A stretch of 6,204 bases of DNA from DAIDKA01 sp035485475 (GCA_035485475.1 DATHOA010000323.1:1-6204), one strand, 5' to 3'. Counted from the first letter of the stretch, positions 1-6,204 are shown. Program-made: numbers and translations. The notes: generated by a model from the sequence alone, not told the origin.

Positions 1-113
1 TCTCCCGTGAATCGAGCCAGTTTATCAATGCGCCGCAGTCAATCGGAACGTAGCAGCTGCCGCCGGCGCAGGCGACAGCTGGGCAATGCCCGCAAAATAG
101 ATTCCACGGCCTT

Positions 114-140
114 GGAACCCATATGGGCGCCGCGTGTACT
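114..140 (+). promoter_or_regulatory. Possible ECF-sigma-type promoter
   Basis: GGAACC at 114-119 resembles the GGAAC -35 element of many extracytoplasmic-function sigma factors. It is followed after 15 bases by TGTACT (135-140), which only loosely resembles an ECF -10 element. The spacing and the distance of about 45 bases to the start codon at 184 are reasonable for a promoter. I saw no good sigma-70 pair in the leader. This is a pattern match only, and a short motif like this can occur by chance. Confidence 0.2.
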
Positions 141-171
141 CACCACCGCACGAATGTCCCCCAATCTTGCA

Positions 172-178
172 AGGGGAG
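172..178 (+). promoter_or_regulatory. Ribosome binding site that fixes the start at 184
   Basis: AGGGGAG ends five bases before the ATG at 184 and is a near-ideal Shine-Dalgarno sequence. It decides the start against the upstream in-frame GTG at base 7, because the protein beginning at 184 opens directly with a signal peptide. Confidence 0.85.
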
Positions 179-183
179 TTATC

Positions 184-1350
184 ATGCGCTCGTTCATCCG
201 TCACTTTGCTGCTGCAACCGTCATTGCGGTTGCCGCCGTCCCGGCAACGGTCCTCGCCGATGACGACGATTCGCCAATGCACCGCGACCTGTACGTGGTC
301 ACGCCGCTCGTCTCGAACCTCACCAACAAGGCGTCCATCCAGGATCCCGTATTGCAGAATGCCTGGGGCATTGCCTTCAGCCCCGCCGGCAGTCCGTTCT
401 GGATCAATGACAACCAGAACGGGTGCTCGACTCTCTATCTTGGCAATGGCACGAAAATCGGCCTGCAGGTATCCATCCCGCTGCCCGGCAACGTCGTCGC
501 AGCCGGTTCGTGTCACGCAGTGGATCCGAAGAACCCTCTCAATCCGGCTCCGGCCGCGCCCACGGGCATCATCTGGAATCCGTCCGCCTCCTTCCTGGTA
601 CCCGGCACGACGATTCCGGCGGTGTTCATCTTCGACACGGAGGATGGGACTGTGTCTGCCTGGGCAGGCGGGCTAAGCCCGCCGACCAATGCAGTGCTTG
701 CGGTCGACAACTCGGCGACGCCGAGCGCCGCCGGGGGCGCCGTGTACAAGGGTTTGGCGTTTGGCCTGAGCGCCAAGGGGGGCTTGCTGTACGCCACCAA
801 CTTCCGGGCTGGCACGGTAGATGTGTTCGGACCCAGTGCTACGGGCGGGAAGTACACGCCAGTGGCCACGGACGGTGGCTTCGTGGATCCGAAGCTACCC
901 ACGGGCTACGCACCGTTCGGCATCGCCAACATCGACGGGGATCTGTTCGTCTCCTATGCGAAGCAGAACGCATCCAAGCACGACGACGAGGCCGGCCCGG
1001 GGCGGGGATTCGTCGACGTGTTCGACACCGATGGACATCTGCTGCGGCGGTTCGCCAGTGGCGGATCCCTCGATTCGCCCTGGGGCATGACGCGAGCCTC
1101 GTTCGCTTTTGGCCGACTCAGCGGCAAGATCCTGATCGGCAACTTCGGCAATGGCCGTATCAGCGCCTTCGACAATGACGGACAGTTCGTCGAGGAGTTG
1201 AAGGGCTCCCAGGACCGGCCTCTCGTCATTGACGGCCTGTGGGACTTGACGCTGGGCGGAGGCGGAAGCTCCAGCTCCGATACGCTGTATTTCTCCGCCG
1301 GTCCCAACGGCGAGACCAACGGTCTGTTCGGCACCATCACGCCGCAGTAG
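184..1350 (+). CDS. Secreted TIGR03118-family (PEPCTERM_chp_1) beta-propeller-like protein
   Basis: The product is 388 aa of unknown biochemical role, probably exported. Residues 1-25 form a signal peptide: MRSFIRH, a hydrophobic core rich in Ala and Val, and a cleavage site after TVLA, followed by DDDD. The mature part carries the hallmarks of TIGR03118: NAWGIAFSP (59-67), FIFDTEDGTVSAW (148-160), VDNSA (174-178), YKGLAFG (188-194), LYATNFRAGTVDVF (202-215), PTGYAPFGIANI (239-250), SYAKQN then HDDEAGPGRGFVDVFD, LLRRFASGG (286-294), SPWGM (298-302), IGNFGNGRI (318-326), IDGLWDL (349-355) and LYFSAGPNGETNGLFG (368-383). The repeated short beta-strand blocks suggest a propeller similar to NHL or SMP-30 folds, which is inference. 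It ends at TITPQ, with no PEP-CTERM sorting tail, membrane anchor or lipobox, so it is probably free in the periplasm or outside. C81 and C110 could form a disulfide. The family is confidently recognised; no function is known to me. Confidence 0.9.
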   Translation: MRSFIRHFAAATVIAVAAVPATVLADDDDSPMHRDLYVVTPLVSNLTNKASIQDPVLQNAWGIAFSPAGSPFWINDNQNGCSTLYLGNGTKIGLQVSIPLPGNVVAAGSCHAVDPKNPLNPAPAAPTGIIWNPSASFLVPGTTIPAVFIFDTEDGTVSAWAGGLSPPTNAVLAVDNSATPSAAGGAVYKGLAFGLSAKGGLLYATNFRAGTVDVFGPSATGGKYTPVATDGGFVDPKLPTGYAPFGIANIDGDLFVSYAKQNASKHDDEAGPGRGFVDVFDTDGHLLRRFASGGSLDSPWGMTRASFAFGRLSGKILIGNFGNGRISAFDNDGQFVEELKGSQDRPLVIDGLWDLTLGGGGSSSSDTLYFSAGPNGETNGLFGTITPQ

Positions 1351-1383
1351 CTTCCGGGGTATTCTGCACCTCATCCACGAAGA

Positions 1384-1422
1384 GGCCCCCGGGCGATGTG
1401 TGCCGCGCACTCGCCCGGGGCC
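1384..1422 (+). other. Strong intergenic stem-loop (terminator-like, no U-tract)
   Basis: CCCCGGGCGA (1387-1396) pairs perfectly with TCGCCCGGGG (1411-1420). GG at 1384-1385 pairs with CC at 1421-1422 after one bulged C (1386). Inside, after a bulged T (1397), GTGTG (1398-1402) pairs with CGCAC (1406-1410), including one G-T wobble, closing on a 3-base loop. That gives about 17 base pairs in a gap of 107 bases. No T-run follows, so it is not a canonical intrinsic terminator. It could be a 3' mRNA stabiliser for the upstream gene, a partial terminator, or an attenuating structure ahead of the phosphorylase gene. The pairing is read directly from the sequence; the role is inferred. Confidence 0.7.
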
Positions 1423-1434
1423 GCTCGCGGGAGC
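1423..1434 (+). other. Small hairpin covering a decoy Shine-Dalgarno
   Basis: GCTC (1423-1426) pairs with GAGC (1431-1434) around a GCGG loop, directly after the large stem-loop. It covers GGGAG (1429-1433), which would otherwise be the ribosome binding site for the ATG at 1437. That site is also only three bases from that ATG, which is too close. Both points argue that 1458 is the true start of the next gene. A 4-bp stem is weak on its own. Confidence 0.3.
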
Positions 1435-1444
1435 CGATGGCAAA

Positions 1445-1449
1445 AGAGG
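1445..1449 (+). promoter_or_regulatory. Ribosome binding site supporting the start at 1458
   Basis: AGAGG lies eight bases before the ATG at 1458, an optimal spacing. The alternative in-frame ATG at 1437 would add seven residues (MAKEVCI) and has only a too-close GGGAG. I therefore chose 1458. Confidence 0.65.
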
Positions 1450-1457
1450 TCTGCATC

Positions 1458-4400
1458 ATGCCCACGATCGCCGATGATCCGGTCACGCTGGAGCTCAGCA
1501 GCTCCTCGGGTCTGCGAGCCACCCTCAATGGCAATGGCTCGCTGCGGCGGCTGGATTGCGCTGCGATCGCTCTTGGCTTGTTTGTCGGCAATGAAATCGA
1601 AGGCGGACCTGCCAACCTCTATCTTCGCCGCCATGCAGATCGCATCGAATGGATCCCCTTGCTGGGCCCTGCCAGTCCTACCCGCTTCAGCCGCGATCCG
1701 CATGGCACGGCGCTGCGGGGACGCGGCAGCTGGGGTGATATTGGCTACCTGATCGAGCTCACGCTGGCGGCAGGAACGCCGGCATGGTTCTGGCGCGTGC
1801 AATTGGAAAACCACGGCGCGACGCAAGCGACTCTCGACCTGACCTACACCCAGGATCTGGCTCTGGCGCCTTATGGGGCGGTACGCCTCAACGAGTACTA
1901 CGTCAGCCAGTACCTCGATCACACAGCGCTGTCCCATCCCAAACAGGGGTTCGCGATTGCCTCGCGCCAGAATCTCGCTGTCGAGGGTCGACACCCCTGG
2001 AGCCTGATCGGCTGTCTCGGCAAAGGGGTCGCGTTTGCCACGGACGCCCTGCAGTTCTATGGCCTGGCCCGCCGCGGCGGCGAGGCAGCGGCGCGGCTCG
2101 GCACCGACCTGCCCAGCAGCCGCCTGCAGCACGAGCATTCCATGGCCGTGCTACGCGATGCCATCATCCACCTCGAGCCCGGAGAGGGCACCGCGAGCGG
2201 TTTCTTCGGCCTGTATCTCGAGGATCATCCCGAACCCAGCTCGCAGGCGGATCTGCGGCAGCTCGATCAAGTTCTCGCGCTGCCCGGGACCATCGCGGCG
2301 CCGCTGAGGACGCTGGCGCCTGCCGCAGCCGCAGCGGATGAGCCACAGACCCTGTTCAGCAGTGCGCAGCCCTTGCCGGTGCAGGATTTGAGCACGGCCG
2401 AGTTGCAAGGACTGTTTGCGGGCCCCTGGCGGCACCTCGAGGCCGGCGAGTCGGGTGAGACGCTGTCATTTTTCTGCGGCGCTGACCGTCACGTGGTGCT
2501 GCGGGCCAAGGAGCTGCGGGTACTGCGGCCTCATGGTCACCTGCTGCGCTCCGGCCGCCATACGACACCCGATGAAACCTCCCTCACCTCGACGGCGTGG
2601 ATGAGCGGTGTCTTCCACTCGATGCTGACTCAGGGGCACGTCAGCATCAATCGCATGCTCTCCACCGTCCACAGCTACCTGGGCCTGTTCCGTTCGCATG
2701 GTCAGCGCGTATTCGTGCAGATGGACGGCGTCTGGCAGCTGCTGGAGGTCCCTTCCGCATTCGAGATGTCGCCCAATGCCTGTTCGTGGATTTACCGCTA
2801 CGCGGGCGGTGAGATTCAAGTGCGTTCGGAGGCGCGCAGTGACGCGCATGACATGACTGTGGTGCTGCGTGTGACCTCGGGACCCCCACTGCGATTCCTG
2901 ATCTCACACCACCTGGCCTTGAACGGCGACGATGGCAGCGCACCCGGTGCCGCGCTGTGGCGGCAGGAGGCGCAGGAAATCATCGTGACACCGGCTCCCG
3001 GATCCGAGCTGGCGCAGCGTTTTCCCCAAGGCAGCTTCAGTCTCGGTGCCCTGCCGGGAACCGCATTTGAGAAGGTTGGCGATGATGCGCTGCTGTTCCT
3101 CGATGGGCGCTCGCGTCAGCAACCCTTTCTGTGCCTGGTGACCGCCCCGACAGCCATGGCGGGCCTGCGGATCCAAGGCCATCTGCTCAGCAGCAGCACG
3201 CCGCCGCCGCAGATGCTCGATGCGGGCAGTGACCTGCTGCCGTCCCTGATGATGCGCATTCCCGAGCGCAGCCCGCTGGGGGCCGCGGCGACCCGCATCG
3301 CCGAGATGGCGCCCTGGTACGCCCAGAACGCCTGGGTCCACTACCTCGCACCGCGCGGCCTCGAACAATATTCCGGCGGCGGATGGGGAACCCGCGATGT
3401 ATGTCAGGGGCCGGTGGAGATGCTCCTGGCATTGGAACGGGTGGCACCGATCCGTGATCTGCTGCTGCGCGTGCTGCGCCAGCAGAACCCGGACGGGGAC
3501 TGGCCGCAATGGTTCATGTTCTTCGAGCGAGAGCGCAACATCCGTCCGGGTGATTCGCACGGCGATATCGTCTTCTGGCCGCTGCTGGTGCTCGCGCAGT
3601 ATCTGATCGCCTCCGGCGATCCAGGCATTCTCGAGGAGCAGGTCCGATTCTTTGATGCGGGCGGTACGGATCAGGGCGAGATGGCGACGGTGTGGCAGCA
3701 CGTCCGACGCGCTCTGGACCTGACGCGGCAGCGGGTCATTCCCGGCACTGCCCTGGCGGCCTACGGCCACGGCGATTGGAACGACTCATTGCAGCCCGTG
3801 GAAGCGGACATGCGTCACCAGCTGTGCAGCACCTGGACGGTGACACTGCAGTTCCAGACGCTCAAAACCCTGGCGACCGCACTGCGCGGCCTCGGCCGTA
3901 CCGCCGAAGCGGCCGCATTGGATGAGCAGGCGCAGGCGGTGCAGCGCGACTTCCAGCGGCTGCTGCTGTCCGATGGCGTGCTGGCCGGGTACGTGCAGTT
4001 CGCGGACGACGGCAGCGTCCACTTCCTGCTGCATCCGCGCGACGAGATCACCGGTATCCGCTACAGCTCGCTGGGAATGATCCATGCGATTCTTGAGGAT
4101 CTGCTCACGCCCGCGCAGGCGCGCGAGCATCTGCTCTTGATCCGGACGCACCTGAGCGCCCCGGATGGCGTGCGGCTCTTCGACCGCCCCATGGCCTATC
4201 ACGGTGGGCGCCAACGGCTGTTTCAACGGGCCGAAACGGCAACGTTCTTCGGGCGCGAGATCGGCCTGATGTACACGCACGCCCATCTGCGTTTTGCGCA
4301 GGCCCTGGCTCACGTGGGAGACGCCGACGGGTTCTTTCATGCGCTGTGCCAGGCCAACCCCATCGCCGTGGCGTCGGTCGTGCCGCGCGCGACCTTGCGC

Positions 4401-4853
4401 CAGGCCAATTGCTACTACTCCAGCTCCGATGCGGCCTTCGTGGATCGTTATCAGGCCAGCGCGGAATACGCGCGCGTGGCGCAGGGCACCATTGACCTCG
4501 ATGGCGGCTGGCGCGTGTATTCCAGCGGCGCCGGCATTTCCTTGAGCCTGATCATGCGGCGCTTTCTCGGGCTGAGCCGTGAAGGTGACGTTCTGCGGGT
4601 GGACCCGGTCATACCCGCGGCCCTCGATGGCATGCGGGTGACGATGCGGCTTGCCGAGCGTCCGATCGAGATCGAATACCGGATCGCGCACCCGGGCTGC
4701 GGCGTAAAGCAGCTCCTACTGAATGGCCGGCCCCTGCCCTTCACGACGGCGCCAAACCCCCATCGGCCGGGTGCGGCCCTGGCGGCGATGCCTGCGGTCC
4801 TGGCGCAGCTGCGCGCCGACGGCAACATCCTCCAGGTACACGTAGGCCTGTAA
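1458..4853 (+). CDS. GH94 phosphorylase, probable 1,2-beta-oligoglucan phosphorylase (SOGP-type)
   Basis: This 1131-aa protein has no signal peptide or membrane segments, so it should be cytoplasmic. SOGP enzymes (EC 2.4.1.333) reversibly phosphorolyse beta-1,2-glucooligosaccharides, releasing glucose 1-phosphate. Residues 1 to about 290 and 300 to 600 look like beta-sandwich regions. From about 610 to 1050 runs an alpha-helical barrel with GH94 motifs: GGGWGTRDVCQG (640-651), DWPQWF (681-686), DSHGDIVFW (699-707), YGHGDWNDSLQP (769-780), MAYHGG (912-917), FGREIGLMYTHAH (931-943), QANCYYSSSD (982-991) and GGWRVYSSGAG (1016-1026). A beta-rich tail follows. The DWND Asp, most likely D776, should be the general acid, as in cellobiose and chitobiose phosphorylases. 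The length fits stand-alone SOGPs (roughly 1,080-1,120 aa). Cyclic beta-1,2-glucan synthases also end in a GH94 module, but they are far larger and carry a membrane glucosyltransferase, absent here. GH94 membership is firm; substrate specificity is inferred from length and motif context. No transporter or endoglucanase partner lies nearby. Confidence 0.88.
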   Translation: MPTIADDPVTLELSSSSGLRATLNGNGSLRRLDCAAIALGLFVGNEIEGGPANLYLRRHADRIEWIPLLGPASPTRFSRDPHGTALRGRGSWGDIGYLIELTLAAGTPAWFWRVQLENHGATQATLDLTYTQDLALAPYGAVRLNEYYVSQYLDHTALSHPKQGFAIASRQNLAVEGRHPWSLIGCLGKGVAFATDALQFYGLARRGGEAAARLGTDLPSSRLQHEHSMAVLRDAIIHLEPGEGTASGFFGLYLEDHPEPSSQADLRQLDQVLALPGTIAAPLRTLAPAAAAADEPQTLFSSAQPLPVQDLSTAELQGLFAGPWRHLEAGESGETLSFFCGADRHVVLRAKELRVLRPHGHLLRSGRHTTPDETSLTSTAWMSGVFHSMLTQGHVSINRMLSTVHSYLGLFRSHGQRVFVQMDGVWQLLEVPSAFEMSPNACSWIYRYAGGEIQVRSEARSDAHDMTVVLRVTSGPPLRFLISHHLALNGDDGSAPGAALWRQEAQEIIVTPAPGSELAQRFPQGSFSLGALPGTAFEKVGDDALLFLDGRSRQQPFLCLVTAPTAMAGLRIQGHLLSSSTPPPQMLDAGSDLLPSLMMRIPERSPLGAAATRIAEMAPWYAQNAWVHYLAPRGLEQYSGGGWGTRDVCQGPVEMLLALERVAPIRDLLLRVLRQQNPDGDWPQWFMFFERERNIRPGDSHGDIVFWPLLVLAQYLIASGDPGILEEQVRFFDAGGTDQGEMATVWQHVRRALDLTRQRVIPGTALAAYGHGDWNDSLQPVEADMRHQLCSTWTVTLQFQTLKTLATALRGLGRTAEAAALDEQAQAVQRDFQRLLLSDGVLAGYVQFADDGSVHFLLHPRDEITGIRYSSLGMIHAILEDLLTPAQAREHLLLIRTHLSAPDGVRLFDRPMAYHGGRQRLFQRAETATFFGREIGLMYTHAHLRFAQALAHVGDADGFFHALCQANPIAVASVVPRATLRQANCYYSSSDAAFVDRYQASAEYARVAQGTIDLDGGWRVYSSGAGISLSLIMRRFLGLSREGDVLRVDPVIPAALDGMRVTMRLAERPIEIEYRIAHPGCGVKQLLLNGRPLPFTTAPNPHRPGAALAAMPAVLAQLRADGNILQVHVGL

Positions 4854-4874
4854 CCTCGGCGGGTGACGCAAGGC
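4854..4874. other. Short convergent intergenic gap
   Basis: Only 21 bases separate the TAA of the phosphorylase gene from the TGA of alkB on the other strand. I found no inverted repeat with a T-run on either strand in or around this gap. Termination must be Rho-dependent or occur inside the opposing gene, so the two 3' ends probably overlap as transcripts. Confidence 0.6.
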
Positions 4875-5540
4875 TCAGCGCGCCTGGCGGAAAGTCAGGT
4901 TGAAGCGAACCGCGCCGGTCAACGGATGAACACCGTCGGCCAGAGTGCGGACGCCGTGAAATCGCAGCCGATCGACCCCGCCCCAAACGGCCACGTCGCC
5001 GTGCATCAAGGCGACCCGGACGGTCCGATCCGCGCGCCGATGGCCGCCCCACAGGAAGACGGCAGGCAGACCTAAGGACACGGATACGATCGGGGCCGCG
5101 AGGTCCTGTTCATTGCGATCCTGATGCAAGGACAAGCGCGCGCCCGGACTGTATTGATTGACGAGGCACGCATCCGGAACAAACCCGGCAAAGCCCGCCT
5201 CGGCGGCAGCGGCGGTGGCAATTGCCGCAAACGCAGGTGGCATGGCCGGCCACGCCTTGTCTGTCTCCGGGTCACTCCGGTCGTAGCGGTAGCCGGTAAG
5301 GTCCGTGACCCAGCCGGCATTTCCGCAGTTGGTCATCGCCACGGACATTTTCCATCCGCCCGGCGTCACCATGTGCCGCAGCGGGGCGCTGCGGCAGACA
5401 TCGTGAATGCCCGCGAGCAGCTCCGGCGCAGAACGGTGCGCAAAGGCGGTCAGCACGACCGCCTGCGCGGCGAGCGTGATGCGCCCCGCGGCACGAACGG
5501 GTTCATCCAGTCCCAGTGACAGCGTCTCAGAGCGCATCAT
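4875..5540 (-). CDS. alkB: AlkB, 2-oxoglutarate/Fe(II)-dependent DNA/RNA dealkylase
   Basis: This 221-aa enzyme should oxidatively demethylate lesions such as 1-methyladenine and 3-methylcytosine, using Fe(II), O2 and 2-oxoglutarate. It matches E. coli AlkB (216 aa) throughout: MVTPGG (57-62), MSVAMTNCG (65-73), WPAMP (97-101), PDACLVNQYSPG (122-133), LSLHQD (136-141), APIVSVSLGLPA (149-160), HGDVAVWGG (180-188) and NLTFRQA (214-220). Every key E. coli residue maps with a constant +8 offset: iron ligands H139, D141 and H195 (H131, D133, H187), 2OG-binding N128, Y130, R212 and R218 (N120, Y122, R204, R210), plus W77 (W69) and R169 (R161). The offset comes from a longer N-terminus. E. coli D135 is replaced by N143. 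The start overlaps the end of the upstream oxygenase gene by 14 bases. No strong Shine-Dalgarno precedes the tandem ATGATG, which points to translational coupling. M2 (5537) is an equally possible start. Confidence 0.96.
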   Translation of the reverse strand: MMRSETLSLGLDEPVRAAGRITLAAQAVVLTAFAHRSAPELLAGIHDVCRSAPLRHMVTPGGWKMSVAMTNCGNAGWVTDLTGYRYDRSDPETDKAWPAMPPAFAAIATAAAAEAGFAGFVPDACLVNQYSPGARLSLHQDRNEQDLAAPIVSVSLGLPAVFLWGGHRRADRTVRVALMHGDVAVWGGVDRLRFHGVRTLADGVHPLTGAVRFNLTFRQAR

Positions 5541-6204
5541 GGAAGATTACGCCAAGTGTGTGCCGATGACCGGCACGCAAACGGCTCACCCCGTGGCGAA
5601 GCTTTACCTGGAAGTCACCCTTGACGCCGTTCACGGGGCGGCTGTTGACCGCCAGTACGACGGCATCACCCTTGGACAAGGGGACCACCGCAGCCCGGGT
5701 CTGCATTCGCGGGCGCTGTTCGGTGATCACGAACTCACCACCCTCGAAGTCGACGCCGGGCTGCGACAGCAGGACGGTCGCTTGCAGGGGGAAGACATGC
5801 TCCCCATAGACGTCCTGATGCAGGCAATTGAAGTCATCCGGTCCATATTGCAGAAGCAGCGGTGTCGGTCGGACCTGCCCGGCCTGATGGCAACGCTCGA
5901 GGAAGGCCGCATGGTCGTCCGGGAAGCGAACCGTCTTACTCATCCGCTCGTGCCAGCGATTGGCCAGTGGGACCAGGTGCGGATACAGCGTGGTCCGCAG
6001 CTCCTGTACCAGCCGGGGCAGCGGGTAACCAAAATAACGGTACTCGCCGCGTCCGAAACCATGCCGGCCCATGATGACCTTGCTGCGAAACCCCTGGTCC
6101 TGCGCGTACAACGCCGCGGTGGAATCGCACTCCTGGTCCCCAAGCAGCTTCGGGATTACCGCCCAACCTTGGACATCCAGATCCTGCGCCAGCCGCGGCC
6201 AATC
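5527..6204 (-). CDS. 2OG/Fe(II) oxygenase, COG3826/PF09859 (Oxygenase-NA) family, 5'-partial
   Basis: The last 225 codons are visible; the 5' end lies beyond the right edge. The frame is open and family-like up to the edge (DWPRLAQDLDVQGWAVIPKL), so a TTG at 6109-6111 is not the start. Family length of about 235-240 aa suggests only some 10-15 residues are missing. Recognised blocks are LYAQDQGFRSKV, GRHGFGRGEYRYFGYPLP, LYPHL then ANRW, LLLQYGPDDFNCLHQDVYG, and FEGGEFVITEQRPRMQ. The iron ligands are the HxD pair in LHQD (His 5818-5820, Asp 5812-5814) and a distal His in KLRHGVS (5593-5595). The probable 2OG-binding Arg is in GHRHTLG (5563-5565). It should be a soluble Fe/2OG dioxygenase. Pfam names the family as acting on damaged DNA, but I know of no firm substrate. 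Its stop overlaps the alkB start by 14 bases, so the two form an operon, consistent with a repair role. Any promoter or Ada-type box would lie outside the window. Confidence 0.9.
   Translation of the reverse strand, partial: DWPRLAQDLDVQGWAVIPKLLGDQECDSTAALYAQDQGFRSKVIMGRHGFGRGEYRYFGYPLPRLVQELRTTLYPHLVPLANRWHERMSKTVRFPDDHAAFLERCHQAGQVRPTPLLLQYGPDDFNCLHQDVYGEHVFPLQATVLLSQPGVDFEGGEFVITEQRPRMQTRAAVVPLSKGDAVVLAVNSRPVNGVKGDFQVKLRHGVSRLRAGHRHTLGVIFHDAL

Larger units (their letters stand above)
1..183 (+). other. Non-coding leader upstream of the TIGR03118-family gene
   Basis: The frame of the downstream gene stays open back to a GTG at base 7. The peptide it would add is a run of Arg and Ser with no signal-peptide or domain character, and it would bury the clear signal peptide that starts at 184. 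I therefore read this stretch as 5' leader and promoter region. It contains a short palindrome (CCATATGG, 119-126), a weak candidate promoter (114-140) and the ribosome binding site of the next gene. No upstream gene, tRNA or repeat is recognisable. The end of an upstream gene could lie just outside the window. Confidence 0.6.

Noticed and set aside
7..183. In-frame N-terminal extension of the TIGR03118 gene from a GTG at base 7
   Set aside because: The added residues are low-complexity Arg/Ser sequence without homology character, and the ATG at 184 has a strong Shine-Dalgarno and opens a proper signal peptide.
1384..1422. Calling the stem-loop a canonical Rho-independent terminator
   Set aside because: No T-run follows the stem; the next bases are CGCTCGCGGGAG.
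895..1443. Minus-strand open frame of 182 codons antisense to the end of the TIGR03118 gene
   Set aside because: No domain character, and it lies across conserved coding sequence and the intergenic hairpin, so it is a shadow frame.
1239..1457. Upstream extension of the GH94 gene overlapping the TIGR03118 gene
   Set aside because: The extra sequence is the shifted frame of the upstream gene plus the stem-loop region and looks nothing like GH94. AGAGG at 1445-1449 supports the ATG at 1458.
3786..4691. Long minus-strand open frame (301 codons) inside the GH94 gene, with a similar one at 2904-3770
   Set aside because: Both lie antisense to well-conserved GH94 motifs, show no recognisable domain and are typical by-products of GC-rich codon bias.
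4803..4814. Perfect 12-base palindrome GCGCAGCTGCGC near the end of the GH94 gene
   Set aside because: It lies inside coding sequence, is explained by GC-rich codons and has no second copy or T-run, so I see no support for an operator or terminator.
1458..4853. GH94 gene as a truncated cyclic beta-1,2-glucan synthase
   Set aside because: It has its own ribosome binding site, N-terminal beta-sandwich region and typical SOGP length. No remnant of a membrane glucosyltransferase lies upstream.
5124..5519. Plus-strand 131-codon open frame opposite alkB
   Set aside because: It is antisense to the AlkB catalytic core and has no recognisable protein features.
6109..6111. TTG as start codon of the COG3826 oxygenase
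   Set aside because: The reading frame upstream to the window edge encodes family-like sequence (GWAVIPKLL), so the real start is outside the window.

Overview
The window is uniformly GC-rich, and all four genes have the codon bias of a high-GC proteobacterium. The AlkB protein aligns with Escherichia coli AlkB without an indel between the key active-site residues. Together with its companion oxygenase of the COG3826/PF09859 type, this suggests a gamma- or beta-proteobacterium. I cannot name the genus. There are no RNA genes, mobile elements, CRISPR arrays or phage features, and the region looks like ordinary chromosome.

Layout: (1) Bases 1-183 are a non-coding leader ending in a clear ribosome binding site. 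(2) Bases 184-1350 (+) encode a secreted beta-propeller-like protein of the TIGR03118 family, function unknown. (3) Bases 1351-1457 are an intergenic gap with a strong two-part stem-loop (1384-1422) and a smaller hairpin after it. (4) Bases 1458-4853 (+) encode a large cytoplasmic GH94 phosphorylase, best matched to 1,2-beta-oligoglucan (sophorooligosaccharide) phosphorylase. (5) After a 21-base convergent gap, two minus-strand genes follow: alkB (4875-5540) and, upstream of it in transcription, a COG3826/PF09859 2-oxoglutarate/Fe(II) oxygenase (5527-6204) whose 5' end lies beyond the right edge.

How the genes fit together: the two minus-strand dioxygenases overlap by 14 bases and are almost certainly translationally coupled. 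They look like an alkylation-damage or nucleic-acid repair unit. The plus-strand pair may share a transcript, but nothing links their functions directly: one product is exported and the other is a cytoplasmic carbohydrate phosphorylase. The partners usually expected for beta-1,2-glucan use (endo-beta-1,2-glucanase, sugar transporter, GH3 glucosidase) are not in the window.

I see no convincing undescribed multi-gene system. The most useful leads are the coupled pair of dioxygenases, the asparagine at the AlkB position equivalent to E. coli D135, and the stable intergenic stem-loop.
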